Below, piece by piece: positions 15,776 through 23,279 of a stretch of 25,692 nt of DNA. Numbering within the stretch: position 1 is the stretch's first letter; each line of letters opens with the position of its first letter. The position numbers and the translations under genes are program-made. Under the pieces are notes generated by a model. The model saw nothing but the letters and a program-made list of their open reading frames with translations, made no database searches and had not been told where the DNA came from. This DNA is from Gelidibacter sp039916245 (GTDB lineage Bacteria > Bacteroidota > Bacteroidia > Flavobacteriales > Flavobacteriaceae): positions 1 through 25,692 of the forward strand of contig NZ_JBDSLS010000141.1 in the NCBI RefSeq assembly GCF_039916245.1, given 5' to 3'.

Positions 15776-17089
15776 ATGGCAAATAATATTAAAGATCAAC
15801 AGGATATTTTAGATAAGTTAAATATCCAAACCTTGCATCCCATGCAAAGGGAAGCCATTGATGTCATTGGATCAACCACCAATACCATATTGCTATCGCC
15901 AACGGGGAGTGGTAAAACTTTGGCTTTTTTACTACCTTTATTGGATGTTTTAGACCCAGATATTAAGGAAGTCCAAGCCTTGATAATTGTACCATCGCGC
16001 GAATTGGCCATTCAAATTGAGCAAGTGGCCAGAGATATGGGTTCTGGATTTAAGGTGAATGCCGTATATGGTGGCAGACCAATGTCCAAGGACAAAATAG
16101 AGATCAAGCATGTGCCAGCTATTTTAATCGGTACGCCTGGACGTATTTTAGATCATTTTGAAGCCGATCGTTTTCCGAAAACGAGCATCAAAACCCTTAT
16201 TTTAGATGAGTTTGATAAATCGCTCGAAGATGGTTTTGAAGACGAAATGAAAGCGATTATCGGTCAATTGCCAAGCATTAATAAACGCATTTTAACGTCT
16301 GCCACGCAACTGGAGAAAATCCCAGGGTTTGTCCGTTTGAATAAACCGACGACTGTGGATTATCTCACAGAAAAGAAGAAATCTACGTTAGCCATCAAAA
16401 CGGTGGTGTCACAAAAGCCAAACAAGCTGCCAACTTTACTGGAGTTGCTGCACCATATTGGCAATCACCAAGGCATCGTGTTTTGTAATTTAAGAGAGAG
16501 CATTGACAAAGTGAGCAACTATCTCACGCGAAACAAAATCAATCACTCTTGTTTTTCGGGAGGAATGGAGCAGCAAGAACGTGAACGGTCGCTTATTACC
16601 TTTAGAAACGGGACAAGTCAAATACTTCTAGCAACCGATCTGGCAGCAAGAGGCATCGATATTCCAGAGCTCAGCTTTATCATTCATTATGAATTGCCCA
16701 ACCATAAAGAGGAATTTATCCATAGAAACGGACGGACGGCCCGAGTCAATGCGAAAGGAACTGCTTATGTGCTTAAAGGAAGTGATGAGCAATTACCTGA
16801 CTTTATAAAAGAAACTCCACCTATCAGAATTTCCACAAAAGCGCCAAGTGCAGCACCTTTTTGGGAAACCTTATTCATTTCGGGAGGACGTAAGGATAAA
16901 ATCTCAAAAGGAGATATCGTTGGTCTTTTTATGAAACAAGGTGGTCTTACCCAGGAGCAATTGGGAACTATTGAACTCAAGCAAGATTGTGCTTTTGTTG
17001 CCGTGCCGCTAACGGAATCAAAACGTATCGTTAATGCTTTGGACAACTCACGATTGAAGAAGAAAAAAGTACGGATTAGGGTTTTGTAA
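15776..17089 (+). CDS. DEAD-box-like helicase with DbpA-type RNA-binding domain
   Basis: A 437-residue helicase with motif I SPTGSGKT (41-48), PSRELAIQ, TPGRILD, motif II DEFD (144-147) in place of DEAD, SAT (175-177), IVFCNLRES, ATDLAARGID (286-295) and HRNGRTAR (316-323). No full aromatic Q motif is evident upstream of motif I, although HPMQ (21-24) provides the glutamine. Residues 362-437 (FWETLFISGGRKDKISKGDI, then FMKQGGLT and KKVRIRVL) match the DbpA RNA-binding domain, which in E. coli DbpA targets 23S rRNA hairpin 92. A role in large-subunit assembly is therefore likely. It starts with ATG five bases after the first helicase, so it is co-transcribed. Confidence 0.93.
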   Translation: MANNIKDQQDILDKLNIQTLHPMQREAIDVIGSTTNTILLSPTGSGKTLAFLLPLLDVLDPDIKEVQALIIVPSRELAIQIEQVARDMGSGFKVNAVYGGRPMSKDKIEIKHVPAILIGTPGRILDHFEADRFPKTSIKTLILDEFDKSLEDGFEDEMKAIIGQLPSINKRILTSATQLEKIPGFVRLNKPTTVDYLTEKKKSTLAIKTVVSQKPNKLPTLLELLHHIGNHQGIVFCNLRESIDKVSNYLTRNKINHSCFSGGMEQQERERSLITFRNGTSQILLATDLAARGIDIPELSFIIHYELPNHKEEFIHRNGRTARVNAKGTAYVLKGSDEQLPDFIKETPPIRISTKAPSAAPFWETLFISGGRKDKISKGDIVGLFMKQGGLTQEQLGTIELKQDCAFVAVPLTESKRIVNALDNSRLKKKKVRIRVL

Positions 17090-17272
17090 ACATTATAGTC
17101 TAAAATGAAATTGCCATTTTTCGTGGTTTCCACTAACAACGATAATTATTACATCATCAGAATAGCGAGCTATAATCAATTTGTTCGAATAAAACATTTT
17201 GTTATCAAAGCATGGATATAGTTCGTACTTATGTAATTTCGTGACAAACTCAGTTAATATTTGCTTATAAGT

Positions 17273-18229
17273 ATGAAGAAAGCTTTGATTATCGCTCCCG
17301 AATATATGGGTTATATTGTAAAAGTTGCGGACGAACTCAGAAAATATAGCGATATTGAAGTTACTGATATCCATATTCCTTCCTATAAATACGATAGCTT
17401 AAGTACAAAAATTAAGAACTTTTTTTACAAGCAATTTTCAAAAGATTTAAAATTCGATTACCGAGAAGATTATATTAAACCGATAATTAAAGATGACCAT
17501 TTTGATATCATTTTAATAATTCGTCCCGATATGCTTTCGATTAAGACGTTGGCAGAATTAAAGGCTAGAACAAAATTATTTAAAACCTATTTTTTTGATG
17601 GTGTAGACCGTTTTCCTAGAAAAAAGAAGACCATTCATTTGTTTGATGAAATTTATAGTTTTGAACCGAACGATTGCAAAACATTTGGATTTAAGTTCAT
17701 CACTAACTTCATTTATGAACTAGAGCCTCCAACTATTGATGAGATACCTCTAAAATACAGTGTCTTTAACATTACGAGTTATGACAGAAAAAGATTTCCG
17801 ATATTACTTGAAATAGCCAAAACATTGAAGGAACAGCAAAACAAGTTTAAAATTATTGTAAAAACGAGCAAGGACCTTTCTTCCAATGATTTGATAGAAA
17901 TTACTGAGAAGCCTATTCCCCTAGAAGCAGTAAAACGTTATATAAAACAATCTGCTTGTATGCTCGATTTAGGGGTAATAAAAAAGCACAAAGGACTGAC
18001 CTTTAGAGTTTTTGAAGCGATGGGTTATCAAAAAAAAATCATTACAAACAATTCTGAAATTGCGACTTATGACTTTTATAATCCGCAAAATATTTTGATA
18101 ATTGATGAGCAAAATATAGCTATTCCTAATAGCTTTTTAAATTCATCCTATGCACCAATCCCTGATGACATCCTAAAGAAGTATACCTTAGAAAGCTGGG
18201 TTAAAACCGTATTTAAAGAAGTGGTTTAA
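17273..18229 (+). CDS. Glycosyltransferase-like protein
   Basis: A 318-residue protein that begins MKKALIIAPEYMGYIVKVADEL, a GT-B-like N-terminal Rossmann start, and has a later segment resembling the nucleotide-sugar-binding half (CMLDLGVIKKHKGLTFRVFE, then AMGYQKKIITNN), where family members have an E-x-x-x-x-G-K turn. This layout is seen in LPS-core or capsule-related glycosyltransferases of Bacteroidota. A TTG at 17261 would add four residues; the ATG at 17273 fits better. No other envelope-sugar genes lie nearby, so it looks like an orphan. Specificity is unknown. Confidence 0.65.
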   Translation: MKKALIIAPEYMGYIVKVADELRKYSDIEVTDIHIPSYKYDSLSTKIKNFFYKQFSKDLKFDYREDYIKPIIKDDHFDIILIIRPDMLSIKTLAELKARTKLFKTYFFDGVDRFPRKKKTIHLFDEIYSFEPNDCKTFGFKFITNFIYELEPPTIDEIPLKYSVFNITSYDRKRFPILLEIAKTLKEQQNKFKIIVKTSKDLSSNDLIEITEKPIPLEAVKRYIKQSACMLDLGVIKKHKGLTFRVFEAMGYQKKIITNNSEIATYDFYNPQNILIIDEQNIAIPNSFLNSSYAPIPDDILKKYTLESWVKTVFKEVV

Positions 18230-18353
18230 ATTAAAGACCTTGTACTTTCTATGCGATATAAAGTAAATCCTATACATTCACATTAAAATACGTTTTAAGA
18301 TAGGCATCAGATGCAGATTTTTAAGTACAGGAAATCGATAAAAATGAATATTT

Positions 18354-19094
18354 CTATTTCTTAACAGGAACTGCCTTCAACTGAATCACCCCAACGGCAT
18401 CCAACACTTTTATGATTAAATAAGTCATATCAATCTCATACCATTTGACACCGAAGTTGGCGCGACTTGCGAATTTATGGTGGTTATTGTGATAACCTTC
18501 GCCCATCATTAAAAAGTCAAAACGAAAGAGGTTCTTACTGGTGTTTTTCATTTGGTAATTGACATAGCCGTAGATATGTCCAAACCAGTTGATGATTACG
18601 CCATGAACAGGCGCCATCATAAAGGTTAAGGGCAATAATAGCCATTGCCACCAAGCGGTTACAAAATAAACAAAGAATAGTACATAAAGGGCCATCCAAA
18701 GTACTCGTGAAATACGAGAGCTCGCAAATCTATCAAAAGCTGTCCATTGCGGAACGTTTTTGGTAAAGCGCTGATCGACTTCAATGCGTTGGGTGTTGAT
18801 ATCCTGATAAATAGTTTTCGTTTTCCACATCATTGCAAACATATTGTCATCATAAGATGGCGAATGCGGATCCAACTCTGTGTCGGTATAAGCGTGGTGC
18901 ATGCGGTGCATAACTCCATAACCATAAGCGCTTAAATAACTTGAGCCTTGAAAAATCCAGGTCAGGACAAAGGTAATGCGTTCCATCGTTTTGGACATGG
19001 TAAAAACCTGATGCGCTGCATAACGATGTAAAAAGAACGATTGGAAAAACAAGCCTCCATACCACAGTACCAAAACAAAAATAACAATAATCAT
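18354..19094 (-). CDS. Membrane acyl-CoA/fatty acid desaturase
   Basis: A 246-residue integral-membrane di-iron desaturase. All three histidine boxes of the delta-9 (stearoyl-CoA) type are present: HRYAAH (23-28), HRMHH (63-67) and HNNHH (202-206), plus H173 in WFGHIYGY. Four hydrophobic spans surround them (about 1-21, 41-60, 130-150 and 151-172). The enzyme should introduce a double bond into membrane acyl chains, adjusting fluidity. The frame is open up to 19133, but a promoter at 19107-19134 points to the ATG at 19094. It is transcribed alone. The Crp/Fnr-like gene upstream is on the same strand but separated by a 540-base spacer. Confidence 0.92.
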   Translation of the reverse strand: MIIVIFVLVLWYGGLFFQSFFLHRYAAHQVFTMSKTMERITFVLTWIFQGSSYLSAYGYGVMHRMHHAYTDTELDPHSPSYDDNMFAMMWKTKTIYQDINTQRIEVDQRFTKNVPQWTAFDRFASSRISRVLWMALYVLFFVYFVTAWWQWLLLPLTFMMAPVHGVIINWFGHIYGYVNYQMKNTSKNLFRFDFLMMGEGYHNNHHKFASRANFGVKWYEIDMTYLIIKVLDAVGVIQLKAVPVKK

Positions 19095-19106
19095 AACTTT
19101 TTTTTG

Positions 19107-19134
19107 CAAAGATAAAGTGATAAGCAGGGGCAAA
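19107..19134 (-). promoter_or_regulatory. Promoter of the desaturase gene
   Basis: The minus strand has TTTG (19134-19131), a 16-base spacer and TATCTTTG (19114-19107), a full match to the -7 consensus. This places the transcription start just upstream of the ATG at 19094 and excludes the longer reading from 19133. Confidence 0.65.
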
Positions 19135-19286
19135 CAATGAACCTAAGTCAATAAAACAGCGAGGTTTTTCGCTATTTTATAAAGTGCAAAGATTAAAAAT
19201 CCAGTGATTTAGTGAAACTTTGTGTCTCCTTTGTGGAGCTTTGCGTAATAGCTTTTAGGTAGATGCAACTACTTCGCATAAAAGAA

Positions 19287-19597
19287 AGGTTTCCCGCAGA
19301 TTTCGCAGATATTCGCGGATTGTTGATGTCAAATACTTTACATGGAATCTTTCAAAGTGCACCAACTCGTCCGAATCAAAACTTCAAAAATCTACAATCG
19401 TTAATCTTCAATCGTTAATCTTAATAGCATGTACTGATGCTTCATAACTAATGCGTCATAGCTTAAAGGTTTTCCGCAGATATTTTCGGATTGTTGATAG
19501 CAAATAATTAACATGTTTTTGCAATCTTTCAAAGCTTGCCAACTTGTCCGAATCAAAACTTCAAAAATCAACAATCGTTAATCGCTAATCTTCAATC
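19287..19597. repeat. Diverged tandem duplication in the spacer
   Basis: Copy 1 runs from about 19287 to 19432 and copy 2 from about 19467 to 19597. Shared blocks in the same order are AGGTTT(C/T)CCGCAGAT, TCGGATTGTTGAT(G/A)(T/G)CAAATA, AATCTTTCAAAG, CCAACT(C/T)GTCCGAATC followed by AAAACTTCAAAAATC, and ACAATCGTTAATC repeated in variants. A third partial copy is on the opposite strand at 5866-5905. The function is unknown. Confidence 0.75.
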
Positions 19598-19635
19598 CAT
19601 CTACTAATCCCTAATTTCTCATCCCTAATTCGTCA

Positions 19636-20205
19636 TCAAATCCGCTTCCTAATCCTGCTCAACGCTTGCGGCGTCACACCAATATAAGAACTGATGTATT
19701 TTAAGGGGATCACTTTCAGGAGTTCAGGACGCTCCTTAAATAACTTCAAATAGCGTTCTTCTGCGTTAAGATTCAAGAGGTTTTGTTCGCGGCTGGATTT
19801 TATCAAAAAGAGCCGTTCGACAGCCAATCGGCCAATAAGATTTCCGATTTGGGTTGTTTTATAAACCGCCTGCAAATCATCATAAGTGATGCTTAAAATA
19901 GTGGTTTCAGTGAGGGCTTGCAGTTGATATGCAGAAGGTTTTCGTGTTAGAAAGGAGTCATAAGCACTAATAAACTGATCCTTGAAACTAAAGCCAAATG
20001 TGATTTCTTTATCTGGATCTTCTTTGGGAATAAACACACGAACCACGCCCGATTCAATAAACGAGATATAATTTTCCACCTCATTAAGCTTTAAAAAAAC
20101 AGCTTTCTTTGGAATGACGCGTCGAATTAATTTAGAAGTAAAAAAATCCCAGTCTGCTTGAGAAATGGTTGCTATTTGATCAAGGTAGTTTTTTATTTGT
20201 TGCAA
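19636..20205 (-). CDS. Crp/Fnr family transcriptional regulator
   Basis: A 189-residue regulator with an N-terminal cyclic-nucleotide-binding-like beta barrel (about 20-115, with FIESGVVRVFIPKEDPDKEI) and a C-terminal helix-turn-helix ending PLKYISSYIGVTPQALSRIR, the standard Bacteroidota short Crp/Fnr form. There are no Fnr-type cysteines in the N-terminus and the cAMP-contact Arg-Ser pair is not evident, so the ligand is unknown. The start codon is TTG: no ATG is available upstream, and a -7 element at 20233-20240 gives a leader of about 20 bases. It may act on the desaturase gene downstream, but no site was identified. Confidence 0.9.
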   Translation of the reverse strand: MQQIKNYLDQIATISQADWDFFTSKLIRRVIPKKAVFLKLNEVENYISFIESGVVRVFIPKEDPDKEITFGFSFKDQFISAYDSFLTRKPSAYQLQALTETTILSITYDDLQAVYKTTQIGNLIGRLAVERLFLIKSSREQNLLNLNAEERYLKLFKERPELLKVIPLKYISSYIGVTPQALSRIRKRI

Positions 20206-20232
20206 ATCTTTTAATCCTAATAGTTATACACA

Positions 20233-20240
20233 CAAAGATA
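20233..20240 (-). promoter_or_regulatory. Promoter -7 element for the Crp/Fnr-like gene
   Basis: The minus strand reads TATCTTTG, an exact fit to TAnnTTTG. It lies 27 bases upstream of the TTG start at 20205 and supports it. No good -33 element is seen. Confidence 0.5.
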
Positions 20241-20360
20241 AGGATATTCTTAGTCTTAGTTTTATCCTACATGAGCATATTATATGAGTTAAGTGCGGGA
20301 TTCGCGATTTTGGGTGTGACTGTTTTCAGAGCTTCGCTGCCGTTTATTTTATCTGTCGTG

Positions 20361-20437
20361 GTTGGTGTTTTCCACCAACAAACGCTCTCTGGTGCGAATA
20401 TTTTTTAACATTCGGGAATTGCTAGTGTTTTCCACTA
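20361..20437. repeat. Pair of related TTTTC-loop hairpins
   Basis: GTTGGTG-TTTTC-CACCAAC (20361-20379, perfect 7-base stem) and TAGTG-TTTTC-CACTA (20423-20437) share loop and flanks (both continue into AACA). A third relative, CGTGGTTTCCACTAACAACG, is at 17122-17141. They look like members of a short dispersed palindrome family. Confidence 0.55.
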
Positions 20438-20624
20438 ACACCCTTTCACGTGCCGTTATGTTTCAGTATTCTTTTATGCGTTGCGCTAAAACTTCCGTCT
20501 GATGATTTGGGCGTAGTCGAATGACCAGCATCATGAAGCGTATCGTGAACGGCGGTCCCGGATTGTGAGGCGAGCGCGAGATATTGATTTCCGATTCGGT
20601 GGACCTGATCTAAGATTTTGAATT

Positions 20625-20768
20625 TTGATGATTGAAAGCACTCGTTGCAAACGAGCGCAAGCGGACAGAGGATTTGTATTTGATTACAGAAATGTTAATA
20701 AATGTTATAATAATATTATGTTTGTTGAACTAGGTTTGGTGATTTGAAAGTTATTTTTTTACGGGTGC
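20625..20768. repeat. Dispersed ~150-bp repeat, copy A
   Basis: It begins TTGATGATTGAAAGCACTCG, then TTGCAAACGAGCGCAAGCGG (CTCGTT-GCA-AACGAG is a perfect hairpin), then GATTTGTATTT, AATGTTAA-TAAATGTTA, ATATTATGTTTG, GATTTGA and a closing CGGGTGC. The same words in the same order occur at 23047-23213. TATGTTTG at 20717-20724 matches the Bacteroidota -7 element. Confidence 0.8.
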
Positions 20769-20889
20769 ATTGAAAATGATTTGTATGTGACCAATAAAGT
20801 GGGATAAGCGTGAATCTGAACGAGTTAACTGCAATGGTAAAAAAGCATTCTAATTCAAACTTCTTCTGACAAAAAAATAACCGCTATTC

Positions 20890-21726
20890 ATGAATAATAA
20901 ACAGCCAACCAAGGATATACAAAAAAAAGCATGGCATACATTTATCTTTAGTTCTGCTTGGCGTTGGTTTCAGAAAGCAATTGTATTGATGATTTTCTTT
21001 TTAGTGACGAATCATTTAACTAAGCGCGAAAGTTTTCCAGATGGCGAATCGTATAGATTTCCTATAGAAGGATTTCTGTCGTCTATTGTTTTATGTATTC
21101 TCATTGGAATCATAGCACATCTTAATTTTAAATTTTACAAGAAAAAGTATTTCTCTAAAAAAGTAGAAATTGTCATTATCATATGGTATATGGCTTCTAC
21201 CCTAGGATATATTACAATCATGTATTTTCCTGTAAATATTATTTTCAATATAGTTGTTGGTGGACAGACAGAGTTCTATTATTTATTAATCGGATTGCTA
21301 ATTACCTTATTATTGAGTTTTATTCTCATAGGTTTATTCTATGCACAAGACCTATACAATTTATATAAGTTATCCATAAAAGATGCTGAAATTATAATTG
21401 AAAGTGGCGCGAAAATAACGAAGCTTACCTATGAAGATATTGCGTGCTTTTACAGCGAAAACAAAATTGTGTATACTGTTCAAAGTGATGGCACAACAAT
21501 TAACACCGATTTTACATTGAACGAGCTCGAAGAAAAAATAAACGATCAATTGTTTTTTAGAGCCAATAGGCAAATTATCATTCACAAAGATGCTGTAGAC
21601 CAAATTGAAAAAATTGAAAACGGCAAGTTACGTATAAGGTTACAAGCTTCCATTGTAAACGATACGATTGCTGAAATCAATATCAGTCGTTACAAGCGAA
21701 AAGCATTTATGGATTGGTTTGAATAA
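20890..21726 (+). CDS. LytTR transcriptional regulator with membrane domain
   Basis: A 278-residue protein with an N-terminal membrane domain of four or so helices (about 27-42, 62-80, 92-122 and 130-152) and a C-terminal LytTR DNA-binding domain (about 175-278), with the characteristic DIACFYSENKIVYTVQSDG, NELEEKINDQLFFRANRQII and a final SRYKRKAFMDWFE. It is a one-component membrane-bound regulator: no receiver domain is present. The CPBP protease gene starts 125 bases downstream, and in the gap are two 12-base direct repeats 22 bases apart, the spacing expected of a LytTR operator. It is therefore likely to control the protease gene. The unit sits between two copies of a dispersed repeat. 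Confidence 0.9.
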   Translation: MNNKQPTKDIQKKAWHTFIFSSAWRWFQKAIVLMIFFLVTNHLTKRESFPDGESYRFPIEGFLSSIVLCILIGIIAHLNFKFYKKKYFSKKVEIVIIIWYMASTLGYITIMYFPVNIIFNIVVGGQTEFYYLLIGLLITLLLSFILIGLFYAQDLYNLYKLSIKDAEIIIESGAKITKLTYEDIACFYSENKIVYTVQSDGTTINTDFTLNELEEKINDQLFFRANRQIIIHKDAVDQIEKIENGKLRIRLQASIVNDTIAEINISRYKRKAFMDWFE

Positions 21727-21743
21727 AAGCTGCCAAAAACTAT

Positions 21744-21777
21744 CGACTATTCAGTTATAAATTAACGACCATTCAGT
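21744..21777 (+). promoter_or_regulatory. Putative LytTR operator (two direct repeats)
   Basis: CGACTATTCAGT (21744-21755) and CGACCATTCAGT (21766-21777) differ at one base, lie 22 bases apart start to start (two helical turns), and are both followed by A/T-rich AAA. LytTR proteins such as AgrA and ComE bind pairs of 9-12-base direct repeats at this spacing. The site lies between a LytTR gene and a CPBP gene, 75-108 bases before the latter's ATG; an ATTTG at 21811-21815 may be the -33 element. Confidence 0.6.
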
Positions 21778-21851
21778 AAAAACATAAGTATTTAAAGAAG
21801 TTTTTAGAGAATTTGTTCATTATTTCGATTAGAATTTAAAATCAGAAAACA

Positions 21852-22514
21852 ATGAATAAAATTACCTTAAGACAAACATTAATTCCTTTAATAACCTTTA
21901 CAAGCATCTGCTTTTTATGGTTTGGACCAATACAAATTAGTTACATAGAAAATATCATTATTTCTATATTAATCATTTTAGCGAATTATATAGAACACAA
22001 AGGAAAACCATTTTTAGCACTTGGATTTCAACGTGAAAAATTCACATTCAATAACATCTTCCTACTTGCTCCATTAGTTGCACTAGGACTCTTTGCTTTT
22101 TATGTCTTTGCATTGGTTCCTGGAATTACAAAACTCACAGGCACTCCTATAGATTATTCAAGTTTCGATCAATTGAGAGGAAATCTCCCAGTCTGTTTAG
22201 TTGCTTTATTATTAGTGTGGAGTGCTACGGCGTTTGGAGAAGAAATTATCTTTCGCGGTTATTTTATGCGACAGTTTGTGAAATTCCTAGGAGAAAGTAA
22301 AGTCAGCATTGTGCTCAATATTGTCCTATTTGCTTGTTTCTTTGGTTTTATGCATAGTCAACAAGGAATTACAGGGCAACTTGTTACAGGGATTGTCGGA
22401 GCACTCTTAGCCCTGATATTCTATTTGCGTAAATACGATATGTGGTTTATTGTTTCTGTACATGGTTTTTTTGACACCATTGCTTTAATTTGTATTTACT
22501 TTGGTTTGGCATAA
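21852..22514 (+). CDS. CPBP family intramembrane metalloprotease
   Basis: A 220-residue membrane protein of the CPBP (CAAX protease and bacteriocin-processing, Abi) family. Motif 1 is EEIIFR (E130, E131, R135), motif 2 FGFMH (H168) and motif 3 HGFFD (H204, D208), the full set of residues for a glutamic intramembrane protease of the Rce1 type. About six to seven hydrophobic helices are visible. In bacteria these proteins mature or inactivate peptides or regulate membrane signalling; some give bacteriocin immunity. It follows the LytTR regulator and the candidate operator, suggesting a regulator-target pair. Confidence 0.9.
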   Translation: MNKITLRQTLIPLITFTSICFLWFGPIQISYIENIIISILIILANYIEHKGKPFLALGFQREKFTFNNIFLLAPLVALGLFAFYVFALVPGITKLTGTPIDYSSFDQLRGNLPVCLVALLLVWSATAFGEEIIFRGYFMRQFVKFLGESKVSIVLNIVLFACFFGFMHSQQGITGQLVTGIVGALLALIFYLRKYDMWFIVSVHGFFDTIALICIYFGLA

Positions 22515-22535
22515 CGATTCTAAGGTACTACACCT

Positions 22536-22550
22536 GTAACTTGAAGTTAC
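22536..22550. repeat. Short inverted repeat after the protease gene
   Basis: GTAACTT-G-AAGTTAC is a perfect 7-base inverted repeat 22 bases past the CPBP stop. It has no T-tract and may be a weak terminator or part of the junction with the truncated gene that follows. Confidence 0.35.
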
Positions 22551-22578
22551 CCACTAAAATAATTCCCGTTTTTTCCGG

Positions 22579-22983
22579 GTGGTCCAGCTGCCCGTGATCC
22601 GTCCCGACCGTAATTCAGTAGCTTGGGATCTTGACCCGTTTAGCCCCGATACGTCGGTTAAAATAATAGAGGGCGCGACGCATTTTAGGATGGTATTCTG
22701 GGCAGGTTATATGAGTGATTTTGCATATAACCCTGCTGAAAATTCCTATAAGGTCCTCACTCCCGAATTTGAAGGGATGAGTGGGACTGTACTTTCGGAC
22801 CCCTTGCTATTGAGTGATGCGCTATCACCGTTGATAGCCCTTGAGATTGTCCTGGCCACGGGTGCTACGATTCCTCTAGATGTGACGGTGGTGGGGATTG
22901 GGATCAGCTTTTACCAGGAGATCAATAGCGGTCTTTATGAACTTGCTAGTGGCAGCGTCATGAAAGTGGCGGTTTCTGGGTAA
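22579..22983 (+). pseudogene. 5'-truncated Bacteroidota-specific hypothetical protein
   Basis: An open frame of 134 codons beginning at GTG and preceded in frame by a TAA at 22555. Its composition differs from the neighbours: higher GC, proline- and aspartate-rich. The segments VAWDLDPFSPD, EGATHFRMVF, GYMSDFAYNPAENSY and GISFYQEINSGLYELASG match my memory of the C-terminal half of a family of roughly 220-250-residue hypothetical proteins common in Flavobacteriia, whose N-terminal half carries a GLTFYK-like motif. That half is missing here, so this is probably a remnant. The original family's role is unknown. A dispersed repeat follows closely. Confidence 0.6.
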
Positions 22984-23023
22984 ATTGTTTTTTAATGTTG
23001 ACGGAACCCTTCCTTTGGTGTGG

Positions 23024-23279
23024 GGTTGATGTGCTTTTAGCGGATATTGATGATTGAAAGCACTCGTTGCAAACGAGCGCTAGCGGGGCACTAGTTGAAA
23101 ACGAGCGCTAGCGGAGATTTGTATTTTGTTAACAAGAATGTTAAGAAATGTTAAAATTATATTATGTTTGTAGGAGTTGCCTTAGGGATTTGATTGTCAG
23201 TTTTTGCGGGTGCGGGTTTCCGCATGGTTTGGGATTGCGGTTGATGTACTTTTAGCGGATATTGAGGATTGTAAGTACT
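23024..23279. repeat. 41-bp direct repeat at 215-bp period
   Basis: GGTTGATGTGCTTTTAGCGG continuing to AAGCACT (23024-23064) recurs at 23239-23279 with 4 differences in 41 bases. The first copy overlaps the start of repeat copy B; the second is followed by unrelated sequence, as if a second repeat unit had been cut short. Confidence 0.7.
23047..23213. repeat. Dispersed ~150-bp repeat, copy B
   Basis: Same order of words as copy A at 20625-20768, in direct orientation. It differs by an extra unit: AAACGAGCGCTAGCGG occurs twice (about 23071-23086 and 23099-23114), the second preceded by GGCACTAGTTG. CGCTAGCG is itself palindromic. TATGTTTG is conserved at 23163-23170. Confidence 0.8.

Larger units (their letters stand above)
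19095..19635. other. Long spacer between desaturase and regulator genes
   Basis: 541 bases without a gene. Besides the desaturase promoter, the first part (19140-19260) contains CTTTGTG/CTTTGCG words (for example TTTGTGTCTCCTTTGTGGAG), a common kind of low-complexity Bacteroidota spacer. The second part is the diverged tandem duplication listed separately. The last 60 bases repeat CTAAT/CCTAATT-like words. Confidence 0.5.
20241..20889. other. Long repeat-containing spacer
   Basis: About 650 bases without a convincing gene. It contains two related stem-loops (20361-20379 and 20423-20437), a stretch of higher GC content (about 20510-20610), and copy A of the dispersed repeat (20625-20768). The frame open at 20169-20408 on the plus strand overlaps the regulator's start and the hairpins, and is not credible as a gene. 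Confidence 0.5.

Noticed and set aside
17093..17374. 93-codon minus-strand frame and a 38-codon plus-strand frame (17105-17221) before the glycosyltransferase gene
   Set aside because: Both are without motifs; the minus one overlaps the start of the glycosyltransferase-like gene and the plus one has no promoter or supporting composition.
18850..19137. Alternative minus-strand frame overlapping the desaturase start
   Set aside because: It is in a different frame from the desaturase histidine boxes and has no membrane or domain pattern of its own.
19287..19597. CRISPR-like appearance of repeated ATCGTTAATC words
   Set aside because: Repeat units are irregular in length and sequence, and spacers are not of constant length.
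20169..20408. 79-codon plus-strand frame
   Set aside because: It overlaps the start and promoter of the Crp/Fnr-like gene and includes a hairpin element.
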